Positions 1 through 6,242 of a stretch of DNA of 11,950 bases are shown piece after piece; the stretch's first letter is position 1; each line of letters starts with the position of its first letter. The notes beneath the pieces were generated by a model. That model was given only the letters and a program-made list of their open reading frames with translations, did not search any database and had not been told where the DNA came from. Origin of the DNA: JBOFLG01 sp051657745 (lineage in GTDB: Bacteria; Actinomycetota; Actinomycetes; Actinomycetales; Dermatophilaceae); assembly GCA_051657745.1 (NCBI GenBank), contig JBOFLG010000222.1, positions 1-11,950 of the forward strand, written 5' to 3'. Both the position numbers and the translations under genes were made by a program.

Positions 1-440
1 ACCTCCGCGAACACCTCGACAACCTCGCCCTGCAACGCCTCCGCCGCGCCAAACAACTCACCCCCGACGACCTCACCGAACTCGAACGGATGCTGCACGC
101 CGCCGGCGGCCAACCAGCCGACATCGCCCACGCCACCGACCACGGGCTCGGCATCTTCATCCGCACCCTCGTCGGCCTCGACCGCGCCGCCGCCACCGAA
201 GCGTTCGCGAGGTACCTCGACCGAACCACGTTCTCCGCCAACCAGATCCGCTTCATCACCCTCATCATCGACGAACTCACCACCCACGGCATCGTCGAAC
301 CGAGCCGGCTCTACGAGTCGCCCTACACCGACCACGCCCCCACCGGCCCCGACTACGTCTTCCCCGACACCGACGTCCAGATCATCATCACCACCCTCCA
401 GCACATCACCCACACCGCCACCCCCCACGAAGTCGCCTGA
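1..440 (+). CDS. hsdR: Type I restriction enzyme R subunit, C-terminal end (5' end outside window)
   Basis: The open frame enters at base 3 and ends at TGA 438-440, giving 145 residues. It matches the C-terminal domain of EcoEI-type HsdR subunits. Visible motifs are the leucine-rich LREHLDNLALQRLRRAKQLT segment, GIFIRTLVGLDR, FSANQIRFITLIIDELTTHG and RLYESPYTDHAPTGPDYVF. In type I systems HsdR is the ATP-dependent translocase and nuclease that joins HsdM and HsdS; the nuclease and helicase domains lie upstream of the window. The reading frame is intact to the stop. Its 3' portion occurs twice more downstream in degraded form. Family assignment is from motif recognition. Confidence 0.85.
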   Translation, partial: LREHLDNLALQRLRRAKQLTPDDLTELERMLHAAGGQPADIAHATDHGLGIFIRTLVGLDRAAATEAFARYLDRTTFSANQIRFITLIIDELTTHGIVEPSRLYESPYTDHAPTGPDYVFPDTDVQIIITTLQHITHTATPHEVA

Positions 441-493
441 CCGGCCCGCACCGCTCGGCGTCGTTAGCGGCGCACGTTCGAGCCTTCGGGCCG

Positions 494-703
494 GTGCTGC
501 AACGAGCCGCGCAGAAGAAGCTTCGCCTCCTCAATGCGGCCTCCGAACTGAACAGTCTTCGGGTGCCACCCGGAAACCGCCTGGAGAAACTGGTCGGCGA
601 CCGCGCCGGCCAATACTCGATCCGCGTCAACGACCAGTACCGGATCTGCTTCGTGTGGGCCGACAACGGCGCCACCGACGTCGAGATCACCGACTACCAC
701 TGA
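494..703 (+). CDS. higB: HigB/RelE-family toxin, apparently missing its N-terminus
   Basis: The 69 residues from GTG 494 match the body and C-terminus of HigB-type mRNA interferases: KKLRLLNAASELNSLRVPPGN, then RLEKLVGDRAGQYSIRVNDQYR, then the terminal DVEITDYH. HigB toxins cleave mRNA on the ribosome and are neutralised by HigA. Family members are usually about 90 residues and begin with roughly 20 residues (MIRSF-like) that I cannot find in any of the three frames between 441 and 493. GTG 494 is the only plausible start and has no good ribosome binding site. The missing part coincides with the junction to the hsdR tail, so the gene may be a 5'-truncated remnant. TGA 701-703 is 13 nt before higA. 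Confidence 0.75.
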   Translation: MLQRAAQKKLRLLNAASELNSLRVPPGNRLEKLVGDRAGQYSIRVNDQYRICFVWADNGATDVEITDYH

Positions 704-716
704 CGGGAGCGCAACG

Positions 717-1013
717 ATGACCACAGCACACGACCCGATCACCCCAGGCGAGATCCTGCTCACCGAGTTCCTGGAGCCGCTCGGCATCACGCAATACCGG
801 CTGGCCCAGGCCACCGGACTCCCCCAGACACGGATCAGCGAGATCGTTCGCGGCAAGCGCGCCATCACCACCGATACCGCCCTGCGCCTGTCCAGGGCGC
901 TAGCCGTCGATGACCGGTTCTGGATCAACATCCAGACCGACTACGACCTGGAGATCGAGCGCGACCTGCACGGTGACGAGCTGGCCAAGGTGACCGCTCT
1001 GGTAGCGAGCTGA
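717..1013 (+). CDS. higA: HigA-family antitoxin, XRE helix-turn-helix
   Basis: This is a 98-residue protein with the HigA layout: PGEILLTEFLEPLGITQYRLA starting near residue 10, a helix-turn-helix around residues 22-55 (QYRLAQATGLPQTRISEIVRG), then TTDTALRLSRAL and the hallmark RFWINIQTDYDLE. It should bind and neutralise HigB and repress its own operon. ATG 717 has a GGGAG ribosome-binding sequence at 705-709, 7 nt upstream. The antitoxin looks intact although its toxin partner appears truncated. A strong hairpin follows 8 nt after the stop. Confidence 0.92.
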   Translation: MTTAHDPITPGEILLTEFLEPLGITQYRLAQATGLPQTRISEIVRGKRAITTDTALRLSRALAVDDRFWINIQTDYDLEIERDLHGDELAKVTALVAS

Positions 1014-1020
1014 ACAAAAT

Positions 1021-1044
1021 CCGGCATCCGTGCGCGGATGCCGG
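1021..1044. terminator. Hairpin after higA, possible terminator
   Basis: A perfect 10-bp stem, CCGGCATCCG and CGGATGCCGG, closes a 4-nt loop (TGCG) 8 nt after the higA stop. No T-run follows on the plus strand. On the minus strand the hairpin is followed by ATTTTGTT, so it is a better classical terminator for leftward transcripts coming from abiE. A bidirectional role is likely. Confidence 0.6.
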
Positions 1045-1114
1045 GCGCATCCGGACGACTGGTGCCCCCGGTCCGCTGCCCGGTGCGGACCGAACAGCCG
1101 CCACCGAGCAGCGC

Positions 1115-1424
<310 letters not shown>

Positions 1425-1527
1425 GGATCGACAGCGCAGCCTGATGGCGGCCGGACGCTCATGTGACACCGGCATGGCCGACACCAGAGCGCCTGTGCCG
1501 AAGCCGCTCAGCGGCGTGCCTGACGAT

Positions 1528-2427
1528 TCACTCCCAGGACCTCTCCGAGGGATTCCATCGGCCAACTGCCGTGGCCGACAGCACCGGGTCGGCGAAACCT
1601 GCGACTGCTCCGAGCACGTCGGCGAACGCGTCGGGAAGTTCGTGCTCGCGGTGGGATCGGGTGCGCCACACGCGCCATTTCTGCTGCGCCCGCGCGCCCA
1701 TCGTTGCGAGCGCGGGCAGCAATGGCATGAGCGCCACCGTCCGGTACTCGGCCACGGTCTCCGCCGATGCTCGGAACTCTGCCGCATCGACCGGATGCAG
1801 GCAGGTCAGCGCGTACACGTCTGCGAAGTCGCGCCAGCGAGTGTTGGCGATGCCGCGGTCGATGGCTGTGACGACCTTCTCGGCGAGCACCATCGACAAC
1901 GGGTAGCCCAGCAGCGTCACGGGAGGGAGCCCGAGGGGCACAACGCGGGGAAGGTCGACGAGGCGCGGTGCAGGCCAGATCGGGTCGCCGAAATTCACGT
2001 CGATCCCGACCGTCAGCCGTGCGGTGCCGAGTGTTGCGGTGAGCTTGACCCGCACTCCCGCGTACTCGTCGTCGTCACGGATCGTCGCCGCGGTGACGCA
2101 GGCAGGGTCGAACACGAGCCCGTCGGCGACCTCCAGCGCCGCAATGTTACGGACGTGCTCGGCGACTTCTTCGGGGTCATCGCTGAGCCTGGTGGTGTGC
2201 AGGTCGATGTCCTTCGTCGGGCGGCGTGCCGCGAACGCGGCCAGCAGCACGCCGCCTTTCAGCACGAAATCGTCGCGGTGCTCCGAGATCGCGATGCGCG
2301 CAAGCAGCCCTTCGAGTGCGTACAGGGTCATCAGTTCCTGCACGTCTCCGCCCGTCTGCCGGGCAAGCCTGCGGATGGCGATGGTCGCGTCGCCTGCCGG
2401 GGTTCCGTGCTGCGGATTCGGGCTCAC
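1528..2427 (-). CDS. abiEii: AbiEii/AbiGii-family nucleotidyltransferase toxin
   Basis: This is a 299-residue protein from GTG 2427 to TGA 1528. It carries the AbiEii nucleotidyltransferase motifs: KGGVLL near residues 57-62, RRPTKDIDL near 69-76 (metal-binding Asp pair D73 and D75), a further VGIDVNFGDP near 140-149, and LAEKVVTAIDRGIANTRWRD with FADVYAL near 181-207. In characterised AbiE systems this protein is the bacteriostatic toxin that modifies an essential RNA target and stops phage spread. The frame continues open far upstream, but that part shadows abiEi. GTG 2427 is chosen because it overlaps the abiEi stop by four bases (GTGA) and gives the normal family N-terminus. All motifs are present, so it is probably functional. 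Confidence 0.9.
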   Translation of the reverse strand: MSPNPQHGTPAGDATIAIRRLARQTGGDVQELMTLYALEGLLARIAISEHRDDFVLKGGVLLAAFAARRPTKDIDLHTTRLSDDPEEVAEHVRNIAALEVADGLVFDPACVTAATIRDDDEYAGVRVKLTATLGTARLTVGIDVNFGDPIWPAPRLVDLPRVVPLGLPPVTLLGYPLSMVLAEKVVTAIDRGIANTRWRDFADVYALTCLHPVDAAEFRASAETVAEYRTVALMPLLPALATMGARAQQKWRVWRTRSHREHELPDAFADVLGAVAGFADPVLSATAVGRWNPSERSWE

Positions 2428-3032
2428 AGCAGCACTTCCAGCGCCTGCTGGATCGCAGGCCGCGCCTTCGCGAAGCTCTCGGCCAGCGCGAGCAGCGTGC
2501 CGGGACTGTTGCCCTGTTCCCGCAACCACCGCTTGAGCGCGCCGAGGGCGAGGTCGCTGCCCCAGACATGCCGCAACCGGAACAGGTCGATCAGGGTGCG
2601 CTCGGCCGAATACAGGCCGATGAACAGCCCTCCCGGCAGCTCGTGCTCGGTGCGGCCGATAGCGAACGTGTCGACGACGAAACGGTGCCAGGCGATGGGT
2701 GCGTGATGGACGGTCACCGGCTGGCTGCCGCGCGGGATGGCGATGTTGCTCAGGGCGGGGATCTCGTTGGTCAGCTCGTGCAGCGACAGCGCGGTGAGTA
2801 GGCACAGCGTCGCATCGGGCTGTTTCGCGGCGACCGCCATCCACGCGGCCGTCGTGTCGTCCGCGAGCCCCGCCCGCAGGAACTGACCGGGGGCGATGCG
2901 CTCGAACTCCCCCGAGGCGATCAGCCGGTCAAGGCCGTGCCGCGTGAGCCCGTGCGCGGACAGTTCGTCGTAGCGCAGCAGTTCGGGCAGCGTCGCGGTG
3001 TCCACTATCACCTCCTGTTCGACAGAATTCAT
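2424..3032 (-). CDS. abiEi: AbiEi-family antitoxin and transcriptional repressor
   Basis: The 202-residue protein begins MNSVEQEVIVDTATLPELLR. Residues about 10-55 form a winged-helix-like region (YDELSAHGLTRHGLDRLIASGEF, then ERIAPGQFLRAG). The C-terminal part contains the family signatures TALSLHELTNEIP, AIPRGSQPVTVHHAPI and LYSAERTLIDLFRLRH. AbiEi neutralises AbiEii and represses the operon by binding inverted repeats. ATG 3032 is preferred over the in-frame GTG at 3098 because a good promoter places transcription initiation about 3 nt before it. The 22-residue upstream extension would read through the palindrome and resembles the tail of the decayed vapC. It overlaps abiEii by four bases. 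Confidence 0.9.
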   Translation of the reverse strand: MNSVEQEVIVDTATLPELLRYDELSAHGLTRHGLDRLIASGEFERIAPGQFLRAGLADDTTAAWMAVAAKQPDATLCLLTALSLHELTNEIPALSNIAIPRGSQPVTVHHAPIAWHRFVVDTFAIGRTEHELPGGLFIGLYSAERTLIDLFRLRHVWGSDLALGALKRWLREQGNSPGTLLALAESFAKARPAIQQALEVLL

Positions 3033-3071
3033 TACAGGTAAAGCATACCTGTAATGAATTCTGATGATCAA
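3023..3071 (-). promoter_or_regulatory. abiE promoter with 41-bp perfect palindrome (putative AbiEi operator)
   Basis: Bases 3023-3040 and 3046-3063 are exact reverse complements: 18-bp arms around a 5-nt centre (AAGCA). On the minus strand a TTGATC -35 element (3071-3066) is followed after 18 bp by TATGCT (3047-3042), which lies across the centre of the palindrome. The abiEi ATG (3032-3030) is inside the left arm. A repressor bound here would cover the -10 element and the start codon. The site is AT-rich in GC-rich surroundings. Binding by AbiEi is inferred from known AbiE autoregulation. Confidence 0.8.
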
Positions 3072-3433
3072 GGGGACGGCCTGCCGGTCCACGACCACAC
3101 CGTGCTGGTGCCCCAGGGCGGCCAGCAGGTGCGGCGCGGCGCCGCTGCCGGAGGCGGCGCAGGCTGTGGGCGGGGCGCACGTCGTTGTCCCACGCCCGAG
3201 TCAGCAACAGCCAATGTGCATGTCGAGTCAGGTGGAGGCCGCCAAGACCGGCGATGGCCGCCATCGCGACGTCCTCGGCGAGGTGACCGCCACGGCACTG
3301 GCCTCGGAGGGCGTTGGCGACCTCGGCATCGACGAGATGGGGGGGCGTGGATCTCCTCCGTCGCGATCCGCCTCGCCGCCGGGCCGTCGAGAACGAGCGC
3401 AGTCGCCAGGACGGAGGCGTCGACGACGATCAC
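3069..3433 (-). pseudogene. vapC: VapC-family PIN-domain toxin, frameshifted and with a decayed C-terminus
   Basis: GTG 3433 opens VIVVDASVLATALVLDGPAA, the PIN-domain start with its first catalytic Asp, and continues to EEIHAP. A run of seven G (plus strand 3339-3345) then shifts the frame. With six G the protein would read on as HAPHLVDAEVANALRG, supplying the conserved Glu, and then AEDVAMAAIAGLGGLHLTRH and LLLTRAWDNDVRP. After that, no frame shows the usual YDAxYVxLAE and TxD acidic motifs, so the C-terminus is also damaged or deleted. VapC proteins are RNases of about 130 residues; this one is unlikely to be active. Its start overlaps the vapB stop by four bases. The left boundary is approximate and runs into the abiE promoter. 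Confidence 0.8.
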
Positions 3434-3666
3434 TCGTCGCGGTCCCGGCCATGCCGGATCGCGTCGACAATCTGCTGCCCGGTCGGCCGCGCGCCTGGCA
3501 GGCCCGCCAGGCGCTGCAGGATCTCCGCGTTCGTCGGCTGTCTGGCGATGCGCTCGTACTCGCGCAGAATGAACTGGTTGAGCGAAAGGCCAGCGCCGCG
3601 GGCCCGGGCGCTGAGCCCGTCGTGAACGTCGTCGGGTACGCCGCGGACCTGGATGACCTTGCTCAT
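3430..3666 (-). CDS. vapB: VapB/FitA-type ribbon-helix-helix antitoxin
   Basis: The 78-residue protein starts MSKVIQVRGVPDDVHDGLSA. An N-terminal beta strand plus two helices (ribbon-helix-helix, residues about 3-42: IQVRGV, DDVHDGLSARARGAG, LSLNQFILREYERIA) should bind operator DNA as a dimer. The C-terminal part from NAEILQRLAGL onward is the toxin-wrapping region. ATG 3666 is the start that gives a normal RHH N-terminus; no clear ribosome binding site or -10 element is seen. The stop overlaps vapC (GTGA). Because vapC is broken, this antitoxin may be an orphan. Confidence 0.85.
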   Translation of the reverse strand: MSKVIQVRGVPDDVHDGLSARARGAGLSLNQFILREYERIARQPTNAEILQRLAGLPGARPTGQQIVDAIRHGRDRDE

Positions 3667-3706
3667 GAATGCATATTGGCAGGCATGATGCACCCATCCG
3701 ATCTGT

Positions 3707-3787
3707 GACACCGGCGCCACACTCATCAGCACCACGCTGCACCACATCACCTGAACTGCCCACCACCACCACGTCGCGTGACCGGCC
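3707..3787 (+). pseudogene. Third, short degenerate copy of the hsdR 3' tail
   Basis: Bases 3722-3787 align without gaps to 381-446 of hsdR, with 51 of 66 identical by my count, including the CACATCACC segment and the terminal GTGACCGGCC or CTGACCGGCC. The hsdR frame is kept: it reads LISTTLHHIT, then an in-frame TGA, then TAHHHHVA and a TGA (3779-3781) at the same position as the hsdR stop. Weaker similarity extends left to GACACCGGC at 3707. Part of the match is low-complexity (CAC-rich), which lowers confidence, but collinearity with the stop codon supports common origin. Confidence 0.65.
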
Positions 3788-3807
3788 GGATAGTGGCCGG
3801 CCGCCGA

Positions 3808-3813
3808 TACGAT
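3808..3813 (+). promoter_or_regulatory. Putative leaderless promoter -10 of mntA-hepT
   Basis: TACGAT fits the actinobacterial TANNNT -10 element and ends 6 nt before ATG 3820, so transcription would begin at or next to the start codon. No clear -35 element is visible. A weak AGAGG lies at 3814-3818. Confidence 0.5.
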
Positions 3814-3819
3814 AGAGGC

Positions 3820-4149
3820 ATGGCCAATCTCGGAGTGCCTGCCCGGTTGCCGCTCAGCGGCCCCACGGGCCGGCGGGTGGCCGCCCGCCGGGTCGAGCTT
3901 CTCGAGGTGCTGCACCGCCACGGCGTCACCAACCCAGAGATTTTCGGCAGCGCCGCACGAGGCGACGACCACGAAGGCAGCGATGTCGACCTGCTCGTGG
4001 ATTTCGCGCCCGGGACCGACATCATCGACATCATCGGCATCACACGCGAACTCGAGAATGTGCTCGGAGTACCCGTGGATGTCGTGCCGCGCACCGGCCT
4101 CAAGGAACGGGTGCGCTCCCGGGCGGCACGGGACCTGCTGCCACTGTGA
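3820..4149 (+). CDS. mntA: MntA-type minimal nucleotidyltransferase antitoxin
   Basis: The 109-residue protein from ATG 3820 has the MNT signature GSX10DXD exactly: GSAARG at residues 43-48 and SDVDLLVDF with D55 and D57. A third acidic position is in VPVDVVP (D87). MntA antitoxins transfer AMP groups onto a tyrosine of HepT and so inactivate it. An in-frame GTG at 3778 would add 14 residues and overlaps the stop of the third hsdR tail, but ATG 3820 has the better promoter context. The stop overlaps hepT by four bases, as usual for this pair. Confidence 0.9.
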   Translation: MANLGVPARLPLSGPTGRRVAARRVELLEVLHRHGVTNPEIFGSAARGDDHEGSDVDLLVDFAPGTDIIDIIGITRELENVLGVPVDVVPRTGLKERVRSRAARDLLPL

Positions 4150-4484
4150 GCCGCTCCGACACCGACCGGCTCGACGACATCGCCGCAGCCATCACGTCGA
4201 TCCAATCGCACCTGCGGTACGGCCCGATCTCCGTCGAGATCGTCATGGGCGCTGTCGCCATGCGACTCCTCGAGATCGGCGAGGCGGTGAAGGGGATCAG
4301 CCCCGCACTGACAGCGACGGAGCCAGACATCCCGTGGAACGACATCACAGGCATGCGTGACTTTCTCGCTCACCACTACTTCGCGACCAACCCCGAGATC
4401 ATTCAACTCACCATCGACAAACGCCTGGCGCCTCTCGCCGTCGCCATCGACCGGATGAAGGGCGCAGTTCCGCACGAGACCTGA
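4146..4484 (+). CDS. hepT: HepT-family HEPN RNase toxin
   Basis: The 112-residue helical protein begins at GTG 4146 inside the mntA stop (GTGA). It carries the HEPN catalytic motif RX4HXY as RDFLAHHY, with R71, H76 and Y78; Y78 is the residue type that MntA AMPylates. Other family features are MGAVAMRLLEIGEAVKGIS (residues 34-52) and the IPWNDITGMRD segment. HepT acts as an RNase when not modified. Motifs and length are normal, so the pair is probably functional. From here to 4647 (163 bp) I see no gene and only short, weak stem-loops. Confidence 0.92.
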   Translation: MSRSDTDRLDDIAAAITSIQSHLRYGPISVEIVMGAVAMRLLEIGEAVKGISPALTATEPDIPWNDITGMRDFLAHHYFATNPEIIQLTIDKRLAPLAVAIDRMKGAVPHET

Positions 4485-4647
4485 CCCGTGTCCAACCGGT
4501 ACGACGCAGCACCGACTAGCCTCGGCCGACGACGCTCAGAGCAGTGACCCGCGCCATCGGCGTGGCTGCCCGGACCACGTGATCGACGGGGCGAGCCGAG
4601 CGGTACCGGGCGCTCCCACGCCGAATCGCCCTGCTCGGGCGGCCTGC

Positions 4648-5319
4648 CTAGAACCCGCCGAAGTCGCCGCCGCCCCCGAACCCACCGGAGTCGAAGCCCC
4701 CGGCGTCGTAGCCACCAGAATCGAAGCCCCCCGAGTCATAGCCGCCGGAGTCGCCAGCGCTCGCGTCACCGCTCGCCTCGAGGGACCCGGCGTCGTCCGG
4801 CCCGTTGGCGCTAGCACCGGCATCGCCGGCATCGCCGACATCAGCATCGAGCCCGGACTCACCGACCTCCGCAGACTCCGGGCTCGACTCGAACCCGGAC
4901 AGCAGCGCCGACGCGATCATCGAACCGGCGACCACGCCCGCCACGGTGCCGAGCATCGACCCGGCGAACGCACCGCCCATGCCGGTCGACCCGCGGGACA
5001 TCGCTCCCGGCAGGTAGCCGGGCTGGCGCACCTCGGCGCGGGTCGCGGCCCTGGCCAGGTCGTGCGGCTCCGCCGACGCCGGCCGCTCCCCGCCGGGTGC
5101 GCTGTCGGACAGGTCGCGGAGTACCTGCTGCCGTTGCTCCGTGGTGAGCTTCTCGAACGCCTCCCGATGCATTGCCTCGACCTGTTCCGGGGGTGCGGTC
5201 CGGAGCAGGTAGCGGTACCGGGCAACGGCCCGCTCGTCCTCGCTCGCGCTGGGTGGCGGTGGCGCCGACGCCGCCGACACTCCGGACGGGTTGCCGATTA
5301 GCCGGTCGAGAAACCCCAT
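4648..5319 (-). CDS. Hypothetical membrane-anchored protein with Gly-Tyr/Phe-rich tail
   Basis: The 223-residue protein begins MGFLDRLIGNPSG. Three parts are visible. Residues about 25-110 are a soluble charged region with DERAVARYRYLLRTAPPEQV, FEKLTTEQRQQVLRDL and ARAATRAEVRQPGYLPGAM, which I recognise as recurring in unnamed actinobacterial proteins. Near 115-143 lies one glycine-rich hydrophobic segment (GGAFAGSMLGTVAGVVAGSM), probably membrane-spanning. The tail is acidic and ends in repeated DSGGY or DSGGF units and a final GGGDFGGF. ATG 5319 is chosen because AAGGAG lies 6 nt upstream; the in-frame ATG further out lacks this. Function is unknown. Confidence 0.85.
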   Translation of the reverse strand: MGFLDRLIGNPSGVSAASAPPPPSASEDERAVARYRYLLRTAPPEQVEAMHREAFEKLTTEQRQQVLRDLSDSAPGGERPASAEPHDLARAATRAEVRQPGYLPGAMSRGSTGMGGAFAGSMLGTVAGVVAGSMIASALLSGFESSPESAEVGESGLDADVGDAGDAGASANGPDDAGSLEASGDASAGDSGGYDSGGFDSGGYDAGGFDSGGFGGGGDFGGF

Positions 5320-5325
5320 GGACAG

Positions 5326-5331
5326 CTCCTT
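5326..5331 (-). promoter_or_regulatory. Ribosome binding site of the glycine-rich protein
   Basis: AAGGAG on the minus strand stands 6 nt before ATG 5319 and decides that start. It is the only canonical strong Shine-Dalgarno sequence I see in the window. A TAGCGT -10-like hexamer lies further upstream at 5359-5354. Confidence 0.75.
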
Positions 5332-5423
5332 CCGCTGAGTCTGCAGGTCACCCACGCTACCTGGCAGCAGTCACCCCCGAGGTCGCCACCATCATGGATG
5401 CCGCCCCGGCGCTGATCGATCAC

Positions 5424-5465
5424 GGCGTCATCCGTGCGGCGTCATCCGTGCGGCGTCATCGGTGC
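5424..5465. repeat. Three tandem 14-bp repeats in a divergent promoter region
   Basis: The unit GGCGTCATCCGTGC occurs at 5424-5437 and 5438-5451, and with one change (GGCGTCATCGGTGC) at 5452-5465. It lies between the divergent genes starting at 5319 and 5519, about 40 bp upstream of the aldolase -10 element. The first 11 bases also form the arms of the hairpin at 7473-7504. A 14-bp period does not match a B-DNA helical turn well, so an operator role is only a guess. Confidence 0.9.
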
Positions 5466-5505
5466 GTCGTCCGCCACTCCACCGACCGCCGTGCGCCGAC
5501 CGCGC

Positions 5506-5511
5506 GAGAAT
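5506..5511 (+). promoter_or_regulatory. Putative leaderless -10 of the class II aldolase gene
   Basis: GAGAAT matches four of six bases of TATAAT and ends 7 nt before ATG 5519. No Shine-Dalgarno sequence precedes the ATG, which fits a leaderless transcript. Confidence 0.4.
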
Positions 5512-5518
5512 CGCCACC

Positions 5519-6145
5519 ATGACCATGCGCACTGATCTCGTCGCACAGTTGATCGATGCCGGACGCCACGTGGTGGAGCGGGGTCTGGTCCAGGCGAGCG
5601 GTGGCAACCTGTCAGCCCGGCTGCCCGGTACCGACCGGTTCGTGGTCACCGCTACCGGCACCTGGCTGAACCGGCTCACCCAGGACGACCTCACCGAGGT
5701 CGCGCTCGATGGCGGCCGGCTCGATGGCTCCCTCGCCCCAAGCGCCGAGTGGCGCCTGCACGCCCGCACCTACCAGGAACGCCCCGACGTCGGCGCGGTG
5801 GTCCATCTGCATCCGCAGTATGTGCTGCTCGTGGACCTCCTCGGCGCGCCGCTCCGGTTCACCACCCTGGACCACCAGTACTACCTCGGGCGCGCGGCAC
5901 GAGTGCCGTTCCTCCCGTCGGGCTCGACCGAGCTCGCCGATGCCGCAGCCGAGGCGGCCCGCGGGCACAACGCGATCATCCTGGCCCACCACGGGTGCTC
6001 GGCCCTCGGCGACACCGTGGAAATGGCGCTTCGCCGGGCGCTGAACCTGGAGGAGGCCGCGGCAATGACCTACCGACTCCTGCTCGCCGGTGACACCACG
6101 AGCACGTTCCCACCCCAGTGGCGCGATCGCATCATCACTGCGTGA
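5519..6145 (+). CDS. Class II aldolase/adducin-family protein (sugar-phosphate aldolase or MtnB-like)
   Basis: The 208-residue protein has the class II aldolase fold signatures: ASGGNLSARL (residues 26-35), FVVTATGTW (41-49), LAPSAEWRLH with the catalytic-type Glu E77, the zinc ligands VVHLHPQY (H96, H98), and ILAHHGCSALGDTVEMA (third ligand H157 or H158). Length is normal for L-fuculose-1-phosphate aldolases and MtnB dehydratases. The neighbouring isomerase suggests the substrate is 5-methylthioribulose- or 5-deoxyribulose-1-phosphate. Aldol cleavage would give dihydroxyacetone phosphate plus a short aldehyde, while MtnB-type dehydration would feed methionine salvage; motifs alone do not decide. 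ATG 5519 is chosen over 5525 and over upstream codons by conservation of the N-terminus. Confidence 0.82.
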   Translation: MTMRTDLVAQLIDAGRHVVERGLVQASGGNLSARLPGTDRFVVTATGTWLNRLTQDDLTEVALDGGRLDGSLAPSAEWRLHARTYQERPDVGAVVHLHPQYVLLVDLLGAPLRFTTLDHQYYLGRAARVPFLPSGSTELADAAAEAARGHNAIILAHHGCSALGDTVEMALRRALNLEEAAAMTYRLLLAGDTTSTFPPQWRDRIITA

Positions 6146-6242
6146 GCGCCACGCGTCCCAGGGCGATCAGCCACACGATGAACGAGCCGACGGAGACGTC
6201 CTCGGTGACCTCGTCGAGCCCAACCCCTCGACGGCGGTGGCG

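Noticed and set aside
1460..1485. TGTGACACCGGC shared with 3705-3716, as a possible fourth hsdR tail or attachment site
   Set aside because: Only 12 bases match and the surrounding sequence diverges; too short to separate from chance.
2428..2844. 139-residue N-terminal extension of abiEii
   Set aside because: The extension is an Arg/Pro-rich shadow of abiEi. The GTG at 2427 gives the normal family N-terminus and a four-base overlap.
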